Shown here piece after piece: positions 7,961-15,443 of a stretch of 20,358 bases of DNA; within the stretch, counting starts at the first letter, position 1; each line of letters opens with the position of its first letter. The DNA is from NZQO01 sp964639255 (GTDB lineage: Bacteria > Bacteroidota > Bacteroidia > Flavobacteriales > Flavobacteriaceae): contig CAZXDP010000048.1 in the NCBI GenBank assembly GCA_964639255.1, positions 1-20,358 on the forward strand, written 5' to 3'. The position numbers and the translations under genes are program-made. Below the pieces are notes generated by a model. The model made no database searches, had not been told where the DNA came from, and saw nothing but the letters and a program-made list of their open reading frames with translations.

Positions 7961-9061
7961 TTAATAGGCGTTTAACACCGAAATAACCTCGGTTACTTCC
8001 GCATCGGTTAATATTGGACTCATGGGTATGCTCACGACCTCATTGTGCAAGGTTTCTGCCACGGGAAACGACATCCCATGAAATTCGGGTAGGGCTTCTT
8101 GACGGTGTGGTGGTATGGGATAGTGTATCAAGCTTCCCACCCCCTTATTGGCCAAGTACTCCATAAAATTGGGGCGATCCTTAACCCGTACCACGAACAG
8201 ATGGAATACGTGGTCCTTTCCTCCAGCGTGTTGCGGCAGTATAAGCTTACTATTTTGAATTTCTGAGAGATACCGTTGGGCAATTTCGCGCCGTCTTTCA
8301 TTATCGTCATCCAAACTGGGAAGTTTCACCCGTAATAACGAAGCTTGAAGCTCATCTAATCTAGAATTGAAGCCAGGCAATGTATTGACATATTTCGAGC
8401 GGGTACCGTAGTTGCGCAACATACGTATGGCGGTCGCCAACTTCTCGTGATTCGTCGTAACAGCCCCACCATCGCCAAGAGCTCCCAAATTCTTCGTAGG
8501 ATAAAAGCTGAATCCAGCCGCATCGCCTAAATTTCCGGCTTTTTTACCTTGACTATCGACTGCACCATGTGCTTGGGCAGCATCTTCAATAACGAGCAGA
8601 TCATGTTTCCGGGCGTACTCCCGTATCGGTTCCATGGTAGTCAACCGCCCATATAAATGTACGGGCATAATTGCCTTGGTTCCAGACGTAATTGACTCGT
8701 GCAGGGCCGCCATATCAAAATTGAATGAAGCGGCATCAACATCGACCAATACGGGTTTCAAGCCAGCCTGTTTAATGGCCAAGATAGTGGCGATATAGGT
8801 ATTAGAAGCCACTAATATCTCATCATTTGTCGCTATTTTACCAAGCACCTTGTACCCTTCCAAGATGAGGCGTAATGCTTCAAGACCATTGGCCACACCT
8901 ATACAATATGCGGTGCCACAGTAATTGGCAAATTCGGCTTCGAAATGGGTAAGCTCATCTCCTAAAATGTAGTATCCCGAGTCGAGAAATCGCTTGAATT
9001 TCTGCTGAAATTCGGCTTCAAAACGGGCGTTGATTCCGTGAAGGTCCAAAAATGAAATCAT
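7961..9061 (-). CDS. fdtB: DegT/DnrJ/EryC1 sugar-nucleotide aminotransferase, FdtB/QdtB-like
   Basis: A 366-residue PLP-dependent aminotransferase of the DegT/DnrJ/EryC1/StrS family, of full family length. The PLP lysine is K190 in FYPTKNLGALGDGG. Asp160, in the VIEDAAQAHGA motif, would bind the pyridine nitrogen. SNTYIAT at about 86-92 and the C-terminal VSIPMSP are further family marks. With a 3,4-ketoisomerase in the same locus, the likely reaction is glutamate-dependent amination of dTDP-3-keto-6-deoxyhexose at C3, giving dTDP-Fuc3N or dTDP-Qui3N. A C4 aminotransferase of the WecE or VioA kind cannot be excluded by sequence alone. The ATG overlaps the stop codon of the acyltransferase gene by 4 bp (ATGA, 9058-9061). 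The TAA abuts the flippase start, so the three genes form a tight operon. The symbol is provisional. Confidence 0.87.
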   Translation of the reverse strand: MISFLDLHGINARFEAEFQQKFKRFLDSGYYILGDELTHFEAEFANYCGTAYCIGVANGLEALRLILEGYKVLGKIATNDEILVASNTYIATILAIKQAGLKPVLVDVDAASFNFDMAALHESITSGTKAIMPVHLYGRLTTMEPIREYARKHDLLVIEDAAQAHGAVDSQGKKAGNLGDAAGFSFYPTKNLGALGDGGAVTTNHEKLATAIRMLRNYGTRSKYVNTLPGFNSRLDELQASLLRVKLPSLDDDNERRREIAQRYLSEIQNSKLILPQHAGGKDHVFHLFVVRVKDRPNFMEYLANKGVGSLIHYPIPPHRQEALPEFHGMSFPVAETLHNEVVSIPMSPILTDAEVTEVISVLNAY

Positions 9062-10047
9062 ATAAAAACCGAATTAAGATACCTATCGTTTTCAATATCG
9101 ATTTGATATTGTTCATACACAACGCTTCGTGCGCCGAAGCATTCCTTCCAATACTGTAACCCATTGTTCACCTTGGTTCCATGTGCCTCATTGGAAGTGC
9201 CAAAATCGAAATACCGTTTTTCTTTAAAACGTTTTGTAATGAGATGGTGGAACAAAAAATCCAGTGTGCCCAGCTGTTGTTTATCTGCATTGGCCGAGAT
9301 ATACTGTACATGGGCTACCTTCTTGGTATTGAAAATGGTAGCACCCCCCACGATTTTATTTTTCTGAAATACGTTAAACTGAAGTATTTCCTTGGGGAAC
9401 CGCTCGGCCAACAATTCAATTTCCTCCAGCGAATGAACCGGAGCGGCTTGGTGGCGCGCTAGTAAGTTGGGCGTTAAAATAGCCTCCCAAAACGGTTTAA
9501 AATTTCGTCCTTCTTCAATCGTTAAGTCATTTCTTTCTGCTTTTTTAATACCTTCCAATCTGTTGGACTGTATCTTTAACGGAGTGCCCAAATCGATAAC
9601 CGATGCCACATCGACACGGGTTCGCTTTGCCTGTAGCAATTGCAGGAGATACTGCATTTCTTCAGAAGGCAGCAAATGGTACATGTTGGGAAGCAGTTTT
9701 AGGAAAAGGTTCTTTTTTCCTTCCGATTTCAAAAACCGAAGCACCTGCTCCAAGATGTTGGTCACCTCTTTCAATTTTATCTTTTTGGGCAGTACCAATC
9801 CGCCGTAGGTGAGTCCATTATGTGAGTAAACCAATTCTTCCTCGTAATGGGCAGGCAAAACTGCGATAAGCTTTCCCTTGTGATAGACCAACAGTGAAAA
9901 ATCGGCAAACCGTTGGCTATGGTACTCCATAAATGAACGGTGGAATAAAAAAGTAGCGTTTTTTGCGGTTGCCACGAACGAGTTCCAAGCTCCTGCATCG
10001 GCAGGTTCAAATCTTCTTACTTGATACGGATGGGAAATCGCACTCAC
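9058..10047 (-). CDS. FemAB/GNAT-like acyltransferase, possibly N-acylating the amino sugar
   Basis: A 329-residue protein with the two-lobed look of FemAB-type GNAT proteins. The N-terminal lobe has VRRFEPADAGAWNSFV, FLFHRSFMEYHSQRFADFSL and the YGG turn at 81-83. The C-terminal acyltransferase lobe has AERNDL (170-175), KIVGGATIF, TLDFLFHHLI and YFDFGTSNE (279-287). The start is GTG at 10047; an in-frame stop lies six codons upstream and the first ATG (residue 40) would remove the conserved first strand, so GTG is well supported. It is the first gene of a three-gene operon with the aminotransferase and flippase. That places it where FdtC, QdtC or WecD acetylate the amino-deoxyhexose in other pathways. 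Its role as that N-acyltransferase is inferred from position; a transfer of another acyl or aminoacyl group is possible. No signal peptide or membrane segment is seen. Confidence 0.75.
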   Translation of the reverse strand: MSAISHPYQVRRFEPADAGAWNSFVATAKNATFLFHRSFMEYHSQRFADFSLLVYHKGKLIAVLPAHYEEELVYSHNGLTYGGLVLPKKIKLKEVTNILEQVLRFLKSEGKKNLFLKLLPNMYHLLPSEEMQYLLQLLQAKRTRVDVASVIDLGTPLKIQSNRLEGIKKAERNDLTIEEGRNFKPFWEAILTPNLLARHQAAPVHSLEEIELLAERFPKEILQFNVFQKNKIVGGATIFNTKKVAHVQYISANADKQQLGTLDFLFHHLITKRFKEKRYFDFGTSNEAHGTKVNNGLQYWKECFGARSVVYEQYQIDIENDRYLNSVFI

Positions 10048-10132
10048 AAAAACCGGGGTTGGTTACAATATGTAAAACTAAAATTATTTTTACTTTTAGC
10101 AGGTGTTACCCAACGCCTAAAACAGATATAAA
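10048..10132. other. Divergent intergenic region, AT-rich
   Basis: This 85-bp gap separates the two divergent units starting at 10047 (minus) and 10133 (plus), so both promoters should lie here or within the gene starts. On plus, TACTTTTA (10091-10098) fits the -7 consensus at 7 of 8 positions but lacks a well-spaced TTTG. The minus strand has equally weak TAnnTTTA boxes in the same AT-rich run. No confident assignment can be made. Confidence 0.35.
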
Positions 10133-11419
10133 TTGAATAGAACTTCCCTTTTTTCAAAAAAACACTCCGAAAACTGGGTATTGTTCGTTCTTTTTAGCTT
10201 CATCTTCTTCTATTGTACATTTCGCTCACCGTTGTATTCGCCCGATACCTATAGCTATTTGCGGGCTAGTTTCGCAAGGTTTCCTGGCTATGTACTTTTT
10301 TTACGGGGTCTTGAACTTCTGTTTGGGAACACCTTCGACACCATAGCAGTGGCCTTACAAGCTATTTTTACCTTTTTTGGCTGTACGGTGGTCTATCGCA
10401 AAATGAAGACTCTTTTAAACCTAAACCGAATCGAACGGACACTGTTGCTGGTTGTTCTCATTTTTCCCTTTTTTCCGCCGTTGGAAGTAGCACATAACCT
10501 AACTTCCGAGGGAATCAGCTATCCGTTGTACCTCTTGTGGTTTTCCTTTAGCTGTGATGTCCTGTTTCGTGACCGAAGCAGGCGAATTGCCCTATTTGCT
10601 ATCTGTTTTTTGGCCCTGGCGCTAACGCGCGGACAGTTCGTGGTGGTTCCACTGCTGGTAAGTTTTATATACATTCTCAGGTTTGGTCGTTCGGTTTTTA
10701 CCAAGAACCGCCTCGGGGTGCTCGCTATTCTCGTGCTGTTGCCCATTGTGGCTGGATTGCTGGATAGCGCATACCATAAGGCAGTGCACGGCTACTTCGT
10801 AAAAACTCCGTACACCTTCGTAAATGCTGTAACCCTGCCTCTATTTGTTTCAGAAGAAAGAGACAGGCAGTTTATGGATGATCCAGATACCGCTTGGTTG
10901 TTCGAACATTCGTACCAACGCATTGACAGCTTGGGTTTGCTTAGCAGTGCCGTAAATGGCGGCCCACGGGAGCAGTACAAAGTTTTCCATAATCATTTCC
11001 CAGTTATCTGTAACCAAAACCTGCACGAACAGGGAAAAGCTTATTTTTTGGAAACCTACGGAATACCGCACTACAATTTTATTCAGACCGAACAGGCTGC
11101 AAAAAACATGTTTATGGTATTGGTGCCACAGCATTTCGAAAAATGGGCTACGCTGTACATCACTGGAATTGTACACGGATTTAAATCGGTAATCATCTTT
11201 ATTTTTGTTTTATTTGTAGCCGTTTACAGCTTGTGGAAGACGCTACGCAGTTTTGGGATAGCACACGTTTTTTTGTGTCTCTCCTCGTTATTGATCCTTT
11301 CCAATGCTTTTATCGTGGGCATTGCATCGCACTCCATTATGAGGTATCTGTTTTACAACTACTTTCTAGGATTGCTCATCGTAGTGTTGCTCATTAGAAA
11401 AATACCCATACGACCATGA
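10133..11419 (+). CDS. Putative GT-C membrane glycosyltransferase
   Basis: A 428-residue polytopic membrane protein. After a first membrane helix (about 15-32) comes the extracytoplasmic SPDTYSYLRASFARFPGYVLFL at 36-57. An Asp in the first outer loop followed by a R/F-PGYxLFL run is typical of GT-C enzymes such as GT39/ArnT relatives; D38 is the likely catalytic residue. A large outer-face loop at about 225-340 holds FHNHFPVICNQN, and terminal helices follow. The start is TTG at 10133: an in-frame stop lies five codons upstream, and the first ATG (residue 91) would delete the catalytic loop. The 3' end overlaps the next gene by ATGA (11416-11419), coupling it to a polyprenyl-phosphate sugar synthase. 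That supports a role in transferring a sugar from a lipid-phosphate donor outside the inner membrane. No named family was recognised with certainty; a polymerase or ligase role is a weaker alternative. Confidence 0.68.
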   Translation: MNRTSLFSKKHSENWVLFVLFSFIFFYCTFRSPLYSPDTYSYLRASFARFPGYVLFLRGLELLFGNTFDTIAVALQAIFTFFGCTVVYRKMKTLLNLNRIERTLLLVVLIFPFFPPLEVAHNLTSEGISYPLYLLWFSFSCDVLFRDRSRRIALFAICFLALALTRGQFVVVPLLVSFIYILRFGRSVFTKNRLGVLAILVLLPIVAGLLDSAYHKAVHGYFVKTPYTFVNAVTLPLFVSEERDRQFMDDPDTAWLFEHSYQRIDSLGLLSSAVNGGPREQYKVFHNHFPVICNQNLHEQGKAYFLETYGIPHYNFIQTEQAAKNMFMVLVPQHFEKWATLYITGIVHGFKSVIIFIFVLFVAVYSLWKTLRSFGIAHVFLCLSSLLILSNAFIVGIASHSIMRYLFYNYFLGLLIVVLLIRKIPIRP

Positions 11420-12561
11420 AGCCTGAAGTATCTGTAGTCATGCCCTGCTTGAACGAGGCCGAAACCTTAGCAACCTGTATTCAGAAAGCACAAGGTTTTT
11501 TCAGCCGCGAAGGTATTGTTGGTGAAGTCGTTATTGCCGACAATGGCAGTACCGATGGCTCGCAGGAAATTGCCACAGCGCACGGCGCTCGCGTAGTACC
11601 CGTATTGGCAAAAGGTTATGGCAATGCCCTTATTGGGGGCATCACCGCAGCAGCGGGACGCTTTGTGATTATGGGTGATGCCGATGACAGTTACGATTTC
11701 AGCAATTTAATGCCGTACATCGAAAAACTTCGTGAAGGGTATGATTTGGTAATGGGCAATCGCTTCAAGGGAGGTATCAAGAAAGGCGCTATGCCTCTTT
11801 TACACAAATATTTGGGTAATCCGGTGCTTTCCTTTTTAGGTAGGCTTTTTTTCGGTTCCAAGATTGGGGATTTCCATTGTGGGTTGCGCGGATTCAGTAA
11901 AGAAGCCTTCCACCGGATGGAATTGAAAACCACCGGTATGGAATTTGCCTCAGAAATGATCGTAAAAGCCAGTTTAAAGAACATGTCTATCGCCGAAGTC
12001 CCGACGGTGCTCTCGCCCGACGGGCGCTCGAGACCACCCCACCTGAATACTTGGCGCGACGGTTGGCGCCACCTTCGCTTCTTGCTGTTATACAGCCCAA
12101 TGTGGTTGTTTTTAATACCCGGATTGGCTTTGATGGTCCTGGGATTTGGTATCTCGAGTGTTTTGGTGTGGGGCCCAATCGCAGTAGGCAGCGTCACCTT
12201 CGATGTGCACACATTGCTCTTTAGCTGCGCCACCGGACTAATAGGCTTTCAATTTCTATTGTTTTATGGGCTTACCAAGGTTTATACCGTAGAGAACGAT
12301 CTTCTGCCAAAATCGAAAAAATACGATAGGCTCTTCAAAATAATCAATCTGGAGCGGGGCCTCATCATAGGTGCCTTTTTAGTAGTGGCAGGACTCGCAT
12401 TAAGTATGGTAGCGTACGCCAATTGGGAGGCCATCAATTTTGGGGATATCACCCAAGCGAACATCCTTCGGTTGGTAATTCCTGCTGTAACCACTTTGCT
12501 TCTTGGTGTGCAAATTATCTTATTCAGCCTTTTCTTTAGTGTTTTAGGATTGCGGAAGTGA
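11416..12561 (+). CDS. Polyprenyl-phosphate glycosyltransferase, DPM1/GtrB-like
   Basis: A 381-residue protein with an N-terminal GT2 domain of the dolichol-phosphate-mannose-synthase type and a C-terminal membrane domain. Conserved elements are MPCLNEAETL (9-18), ADNGSTDGS (41-49), the metal site GDADD (87-91), KGYGNAL (66-72) and FHCGLRGFSKEAF. The KTTGMEFASEM and VPTVLSPDGRSRPPHL segments are hallmarks of this group. Four hydrophobic helices fill about 228-380. It would load undecaprenyl phosphate with one sugar, probably a hexose or N-acetylhexosamine, at the cytoplasmic face. Its ATG lies within the stop codon of the GT-C gene (ATGA overlap), a pairing comparable with ArnC-ArnT or GtrB-Gtr partners. 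It ends one base before the stop codon of the opposing sulfatase-like gene. Confidence 0.87.
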   Translation: MKPEVSVVMPCLNEAETLATCIQKAQGFFSREGIVGEVVIADNGSTDGSQEIATAHGARVVPVLAKGYGNALIGGITAAAGRFVIMGDADDSYDFSNLMPYIEKLREGYDLVMGNRFKGGIKKGAMPLLHKYLGNPVLSFLGRLFFGSKIGDFHCGLRGFSKEAFHRMELKTTGMEFASEMIVKASLKNMSIAEVPTVLSPDGRSRPPHLNTWRDGWRHLRFLLLYSPMWLFLIPGLALMVLGFGISSVLVWGPIAVGSVTFDVHTLLFSCATGLIGFQFLLFYGLTKVYTVENDLLPKSKKYDRLFKIINLERGLIIGAFLVVAGLALSMVAYANWEAINFGDITQANILRLVIPAVTTLLLGVQIILFSLFFSVLGLRK

Positions 12562-12562
12562 T

Positions 12563-14053
12563 TCAATCCAAAGGCTCGAAAACGATTTCGCCGGCATCGT
12601 TGAGATATTTGTAGATCCCCTCCTCTGCTCCTTCGCGAAGCACGACATAACTCGCATCTTCTTCAAGAGTCTCTAGGTAAGAAGCATTCTCTGAAAGATA
12701 TGCGAATACAATCCGAAACATATTCACAGATGAGGCAAATTCTGAATCGAAGGAAGGTGCCTCACCCTCGGGCCAATGTATAGCCAAAATACTGCTGAAG
12801 ACTGAATAGATTAAGTCGCGATCCTGCGATTTTGTAAAGGTTTGGTCTGTGTACTCCATCCCTACATAGCCACCATGGTCGCTCATAAGGATGATAAGCG
12901 CCCCGGGGTCTTGTTCGAGGATTGTATTCACCGCACTGGTCAAAATCGAATTGGCTTCCTCCAACCTATCGTACCAAGCAGCGCGCTCCTCTGCCGTGCC
13001 CCGTGAATGAGCTTTATGACTTCTAATGTGCCAAGGTTTCAAAAGCTGCATAAAAATGAACTTAGGCTGCTCGATCTTGTCAGAAACAGCAACGTGCAAA
13101 GGGGGTAAAACGGGTCGTGGGTCGCCTATTCCATTGTGAATATAATTGAAGCTGGAATAGGAGATATTGCTTTCGTCATACGCCAATGCCGGACGGTTCA
13201 GTAACAGGTAGGGTGTTTCAAAAATGAAATAGGTTTTATACCCATTATTTTTAAATGTTTGAAGCACCGGATTTTTACCCATAATCAATTCGCGGGCGCG
13301 ATAAACTTCATTCGAAATGGCATCGCGCTTAAAATAATGATGTCGCATCCCAAAAATGGCAGCATTAGACGACAAGGTGGTATTATAATTGCTCCTGAAA
13401 TTATCGTACAGCACAAAGCCATTCTCTTGAAGAAAGTGATGAAAGCCGTCGTTAGTTGTGGTATAGTGGCCCTTTCCAAACTCCGATGGATTGATATACC
13501 CATCGGGCTGTATAAAATAAACATTCGGTTTTTTCCTGAAAGTAGCCTCCACAATAGCATCGGGCTGCTGTAACCAATCCTCATCATATTGGGCATAAGC
13601 GTTCAGTGTATTTAGTAGCGCTATGACCCCCATTCCCGCCAACAGCCATTGTACAACCATAATTTTTTTTAGATGCGCATGGAAAAGATAGGCGTATACT
13701 GCCGACACGACAATTATTGCAGCCACGATTTTTCGCTGGGGCCCCACAAAAAGGCACAGTTTTAAAAAATACAGAAAGGCGAGCATATTCAAGAAGGGAA
13801 GTATGTACTTCTTATAGCTGTTCAGTCTATCTAAGGAAAAAAGCTTACAGGCAGCAAAAAAAACAATGGCGGGAACGAAGATAAACGCAAGGAGAAAAAA
13901 CAACAGGTGGTCCCAAGAATTCACCATGGTGAAATTTCGGCTGTAGTAGAACAAAATTGGATAGAGTCCCGCCGCCACGGCGGCCAGCAGCGGATAATCT
14001 TTCCCGCTATTTAAAAATGAGGTGATTTTTTTAGCTAAACTATTAGTTGACAT
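12563..14053 (-). CDS. Membrane sulfatase/LTA-synthase-like phosphotransferase
   Basis: A 496-residue protein read from ATG 14053 (MSTNSLAKK), which lies inside the end of the upstream gene (11-bp overlap). A 15-codon longer frame is open but starts within that gene. About five membrane helices occupy residues 20-150. An outer catalytic domain of the alkaline-phosphatase superfamily follows. Metal-ligand-type motifs are YFIQPDGY (D184) and LMSDHGGY (D392, H393). The nucleophile is probably Thr225, Thr226 or Ser228 in NYNTTLSSNAAIFGM. WHIRSHKAH at 341-349 supplies further histidines. The topology is that of LtaS, OpgB and EptA, which transfer phosphoglycerol or phosphoethanolamine from phospholipids outside the membrane. 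By analogy it could decorate the exported glycan with a phospho group; sulfatase activity is less likely because no C/S-x-P-x-R motif is present. It is the last gene of a three-gene unit with overlapping ends. Confidence 0.8.
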   Translation of the reverse strand: MSTNSLAKKITSFLNSGKDYPLLAAVAAGLYPILFYYSRNFTMVNSWDHLLFFLLAFIFVPAIVFFAACKLFSLDRLNSYKKYILPFLNMLAFLYFLKLCLFVGPQRKIVAAIIVVSAVYAYLFHAHLKKIMVVQWLLAGMGVIALLNTLNAYAQYDEDWLQQPDAIVEATFRKKPNVYFIQPDGYINPSEFGKGHYTTTNDGFHHFLQENGFVLYDNFRSNYNTTLSSNAAIFGMRHHYFKRDAISNEVYRARELIMGKNPVLQTFKNNGYKTYFIFETPYLLLNRPALAYDESNISYSSFNYIHNGIGDPRPVLPPLHVAVSDKIEQPKFIFMQLLKPWHIRSHKAHSRGTAEERAAWYDRLEEANSILTSAVNTILEQDPGALIILMSDHGGYVGMEYTDQTFTKSQDRDLIYSVFSSILAIHWPEGEAPSFDSEFASSVNMFRIVFAYLSENASYLETLEEDASYVVLREGAEEGIYKYLNDAGEIVFEPLD

Positions 14054-15443
14054 CCACTTTGGTCTTAAAATGGTACAGTAACCGTTCTGTACCAGCAACT
14101 GGCATCTTCTCTACTAGGTTAAAAAACACTAAGAATTCCTTTTCGAAATTCTCCACATTGTAAAAATCGAAATGGCTTATGAACTCCCGTTTACGAACCA
14201 AGAGGCTTTCTACCCAAGAATCGTCCCTCTTTGGAAATTCGATGATCAACGTTTTGGAGAACTTTGCAAAAAATTCGGCCGATTTCCCAAAAGGCACGTT
14301 GCCCGATAAGGTTATATGATGAATCAAGGCAAGCGCCATAGTGACATCTGGTGCATAGGCCACTAACCGTTCGATCAATGAATCCCGCTCGGTGTTGTTA
14401 AAGCCAATACCTGGCGCGGGCTGTAGCACATCGCACACAAACGGTAGCATGTTGGTTTCTTTATTTCGCTGTACTTGCGCATAGTTATGATCTACCGCAT
14501 TGCTGTCAATATCGGTCACGATTACGTGCGGCACTTGGTCTAACACCGTGCGAGCGAAGGTCCCATCGTTGCCTCCAACGTCTATTAATCGCTGGGGCTG
14601 CAAGGGTGTGACCCACTCGCGAATTAGCTTTTTCTTCGCTTCAAAAGCCGATTTTTCGTAATTTGTCTTTTCATAATAATTGCCCCATTCGGTAGTCTCC
14701 TTACCCTCCAATTTTTTAATATATCCAAAGAGGTTTTCAATAATATGCTCCTGTGACTTTCTCGAAAGCTTGGCCACCTTGGATTCGGCCTTATAGTCTT
14801 CGCTGTACTTACTTTCCATCTTGGCCAATAGATGAAGGTTGGTATGGAGGGTAGCACTCAACTTTGTTTTTCCGGGCAATAACGAGGAAATGAGCTTCAT
14901 TGGAATTCCGTCGATATGCGTTTGCATCATCTTAAAAATTTCGGTACCGTGGAATTTCGCCAATACCAACGGTCCAAAAAATTGCATAATAAATTGCTTA
15001 TAGGCCCGCCAAGGGGTACCCTCTTCATAAAAATCGAAAGAGAGAGTATCTATAAATATAGGTTTTCCTTTATGGAAGGTAACATTGTAAGCCGAGGCAT
15101 CTTTCAAAATAAAACCTTTGGAAAGTGCATACTTGTGCAGCTTGAGCGTATGTAGGGCCGCATGTTTGTATTGCTCAAAACTCCATTCAAACGGATTTGT
15201 AATAAAGGGTATCGGCTCTGGGGTAAGTACGATTTTTTCTTCGGTAACCGATGTTTCGGTGTGCGGAATGAGCAATCCTTGCTTTATGAGCGTTGCGAAA
15301 AAACCGCTTTCCTTAAGTTTTTTGTACTGCGGAAAATAAATGGGATTCACCGCGCGGCGAAGCACTTCACCATCATAGAACATATACCCCGAAGGATCCC
15401 TAAAAGAAGCTTGGTGTGCCTTATTTTGCAGAATCATTGGCAT
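14043..15443 (-). CDS. NoeA-like protein: kinase-type catalytic loop fused to SAM methyltransferase
   Basis: A 466-residue two-part protein. The C-terminal half (about 265-466) is a class I methyltransferase: motif I is LIDVGGNDGTF (286-296), TDIDSNAV (310-317) holds the acidic residues of motif II, and LALIHH marks motif IV. The N-terminal part (1-200) contains LKDASAYNVTFHKGKPIFID (113-132). This has the D-x4-N spacing of a protein- or small-molecule-kinase catalytic loop (D115, N120) followed 12 residues later by a DFG-like aspartate (D132). The overall layout recalls proteins annotated as nodulation protein NoeA. The start ATG at 15443 lies inside the preceding small gene (23-bp overlap); a second ATG at 15437 is equally possible. 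Downstream it overlaps the sulfatase-like gene by 11 bp. Substrates are unknown; context suggests glycan or lipid-carrier modification in the cytoplasm. Confidence 0.75.
   Translation of the reverse strand: MPMILQNKAHQASFRDPSGYMFYDGEVLRRAVNPIYFPQYKKLKESGFFATLIKQGLLIPHTETSVTEEKIVLTPEPIPFITNPFEWSFEQYKHAALHTLKLHKYALSKGFILKDASAYNVTFHKGKPIFIDTLSFDFYEEGTPWRAYKQFIMQFFGPLVLAKFHGTEIFKMMQTHIDGIPMKLISSLLPGKTKLSATLHTNLHLLAKMESKYSEDYKAESKVAKLSRKSQEHIIENLFGYIKKLEGKETTEWGNYYEKTNYEKSAFEAKKKLIREWVTPLQPQRLIDVGGNDGTFARTVLDQVPHVIVTDIDSNAVDHNYAQVQRNKETNMLPFVCDVLQPAPGIGFNNTERDSLIERLVAYAPDVTMALALIHHITLSGNVPFGKSAEFFAKFSKTLIIEFPKRDDSWVESLLVRKREFISHFDFYNVENFEKEFLVFFNLVEKMPVAGTERLLYHFKTKVDVN

Noticed and set aside
11691..12233. 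180-codon minus-strand open frame inside the polyprenyl-phosphate glycosyltransferase gene
   Set aside because: Antisense shadow of a gene with all family motifs; its product is Pro/Lys/Ser-rich without domain features or a start signal.
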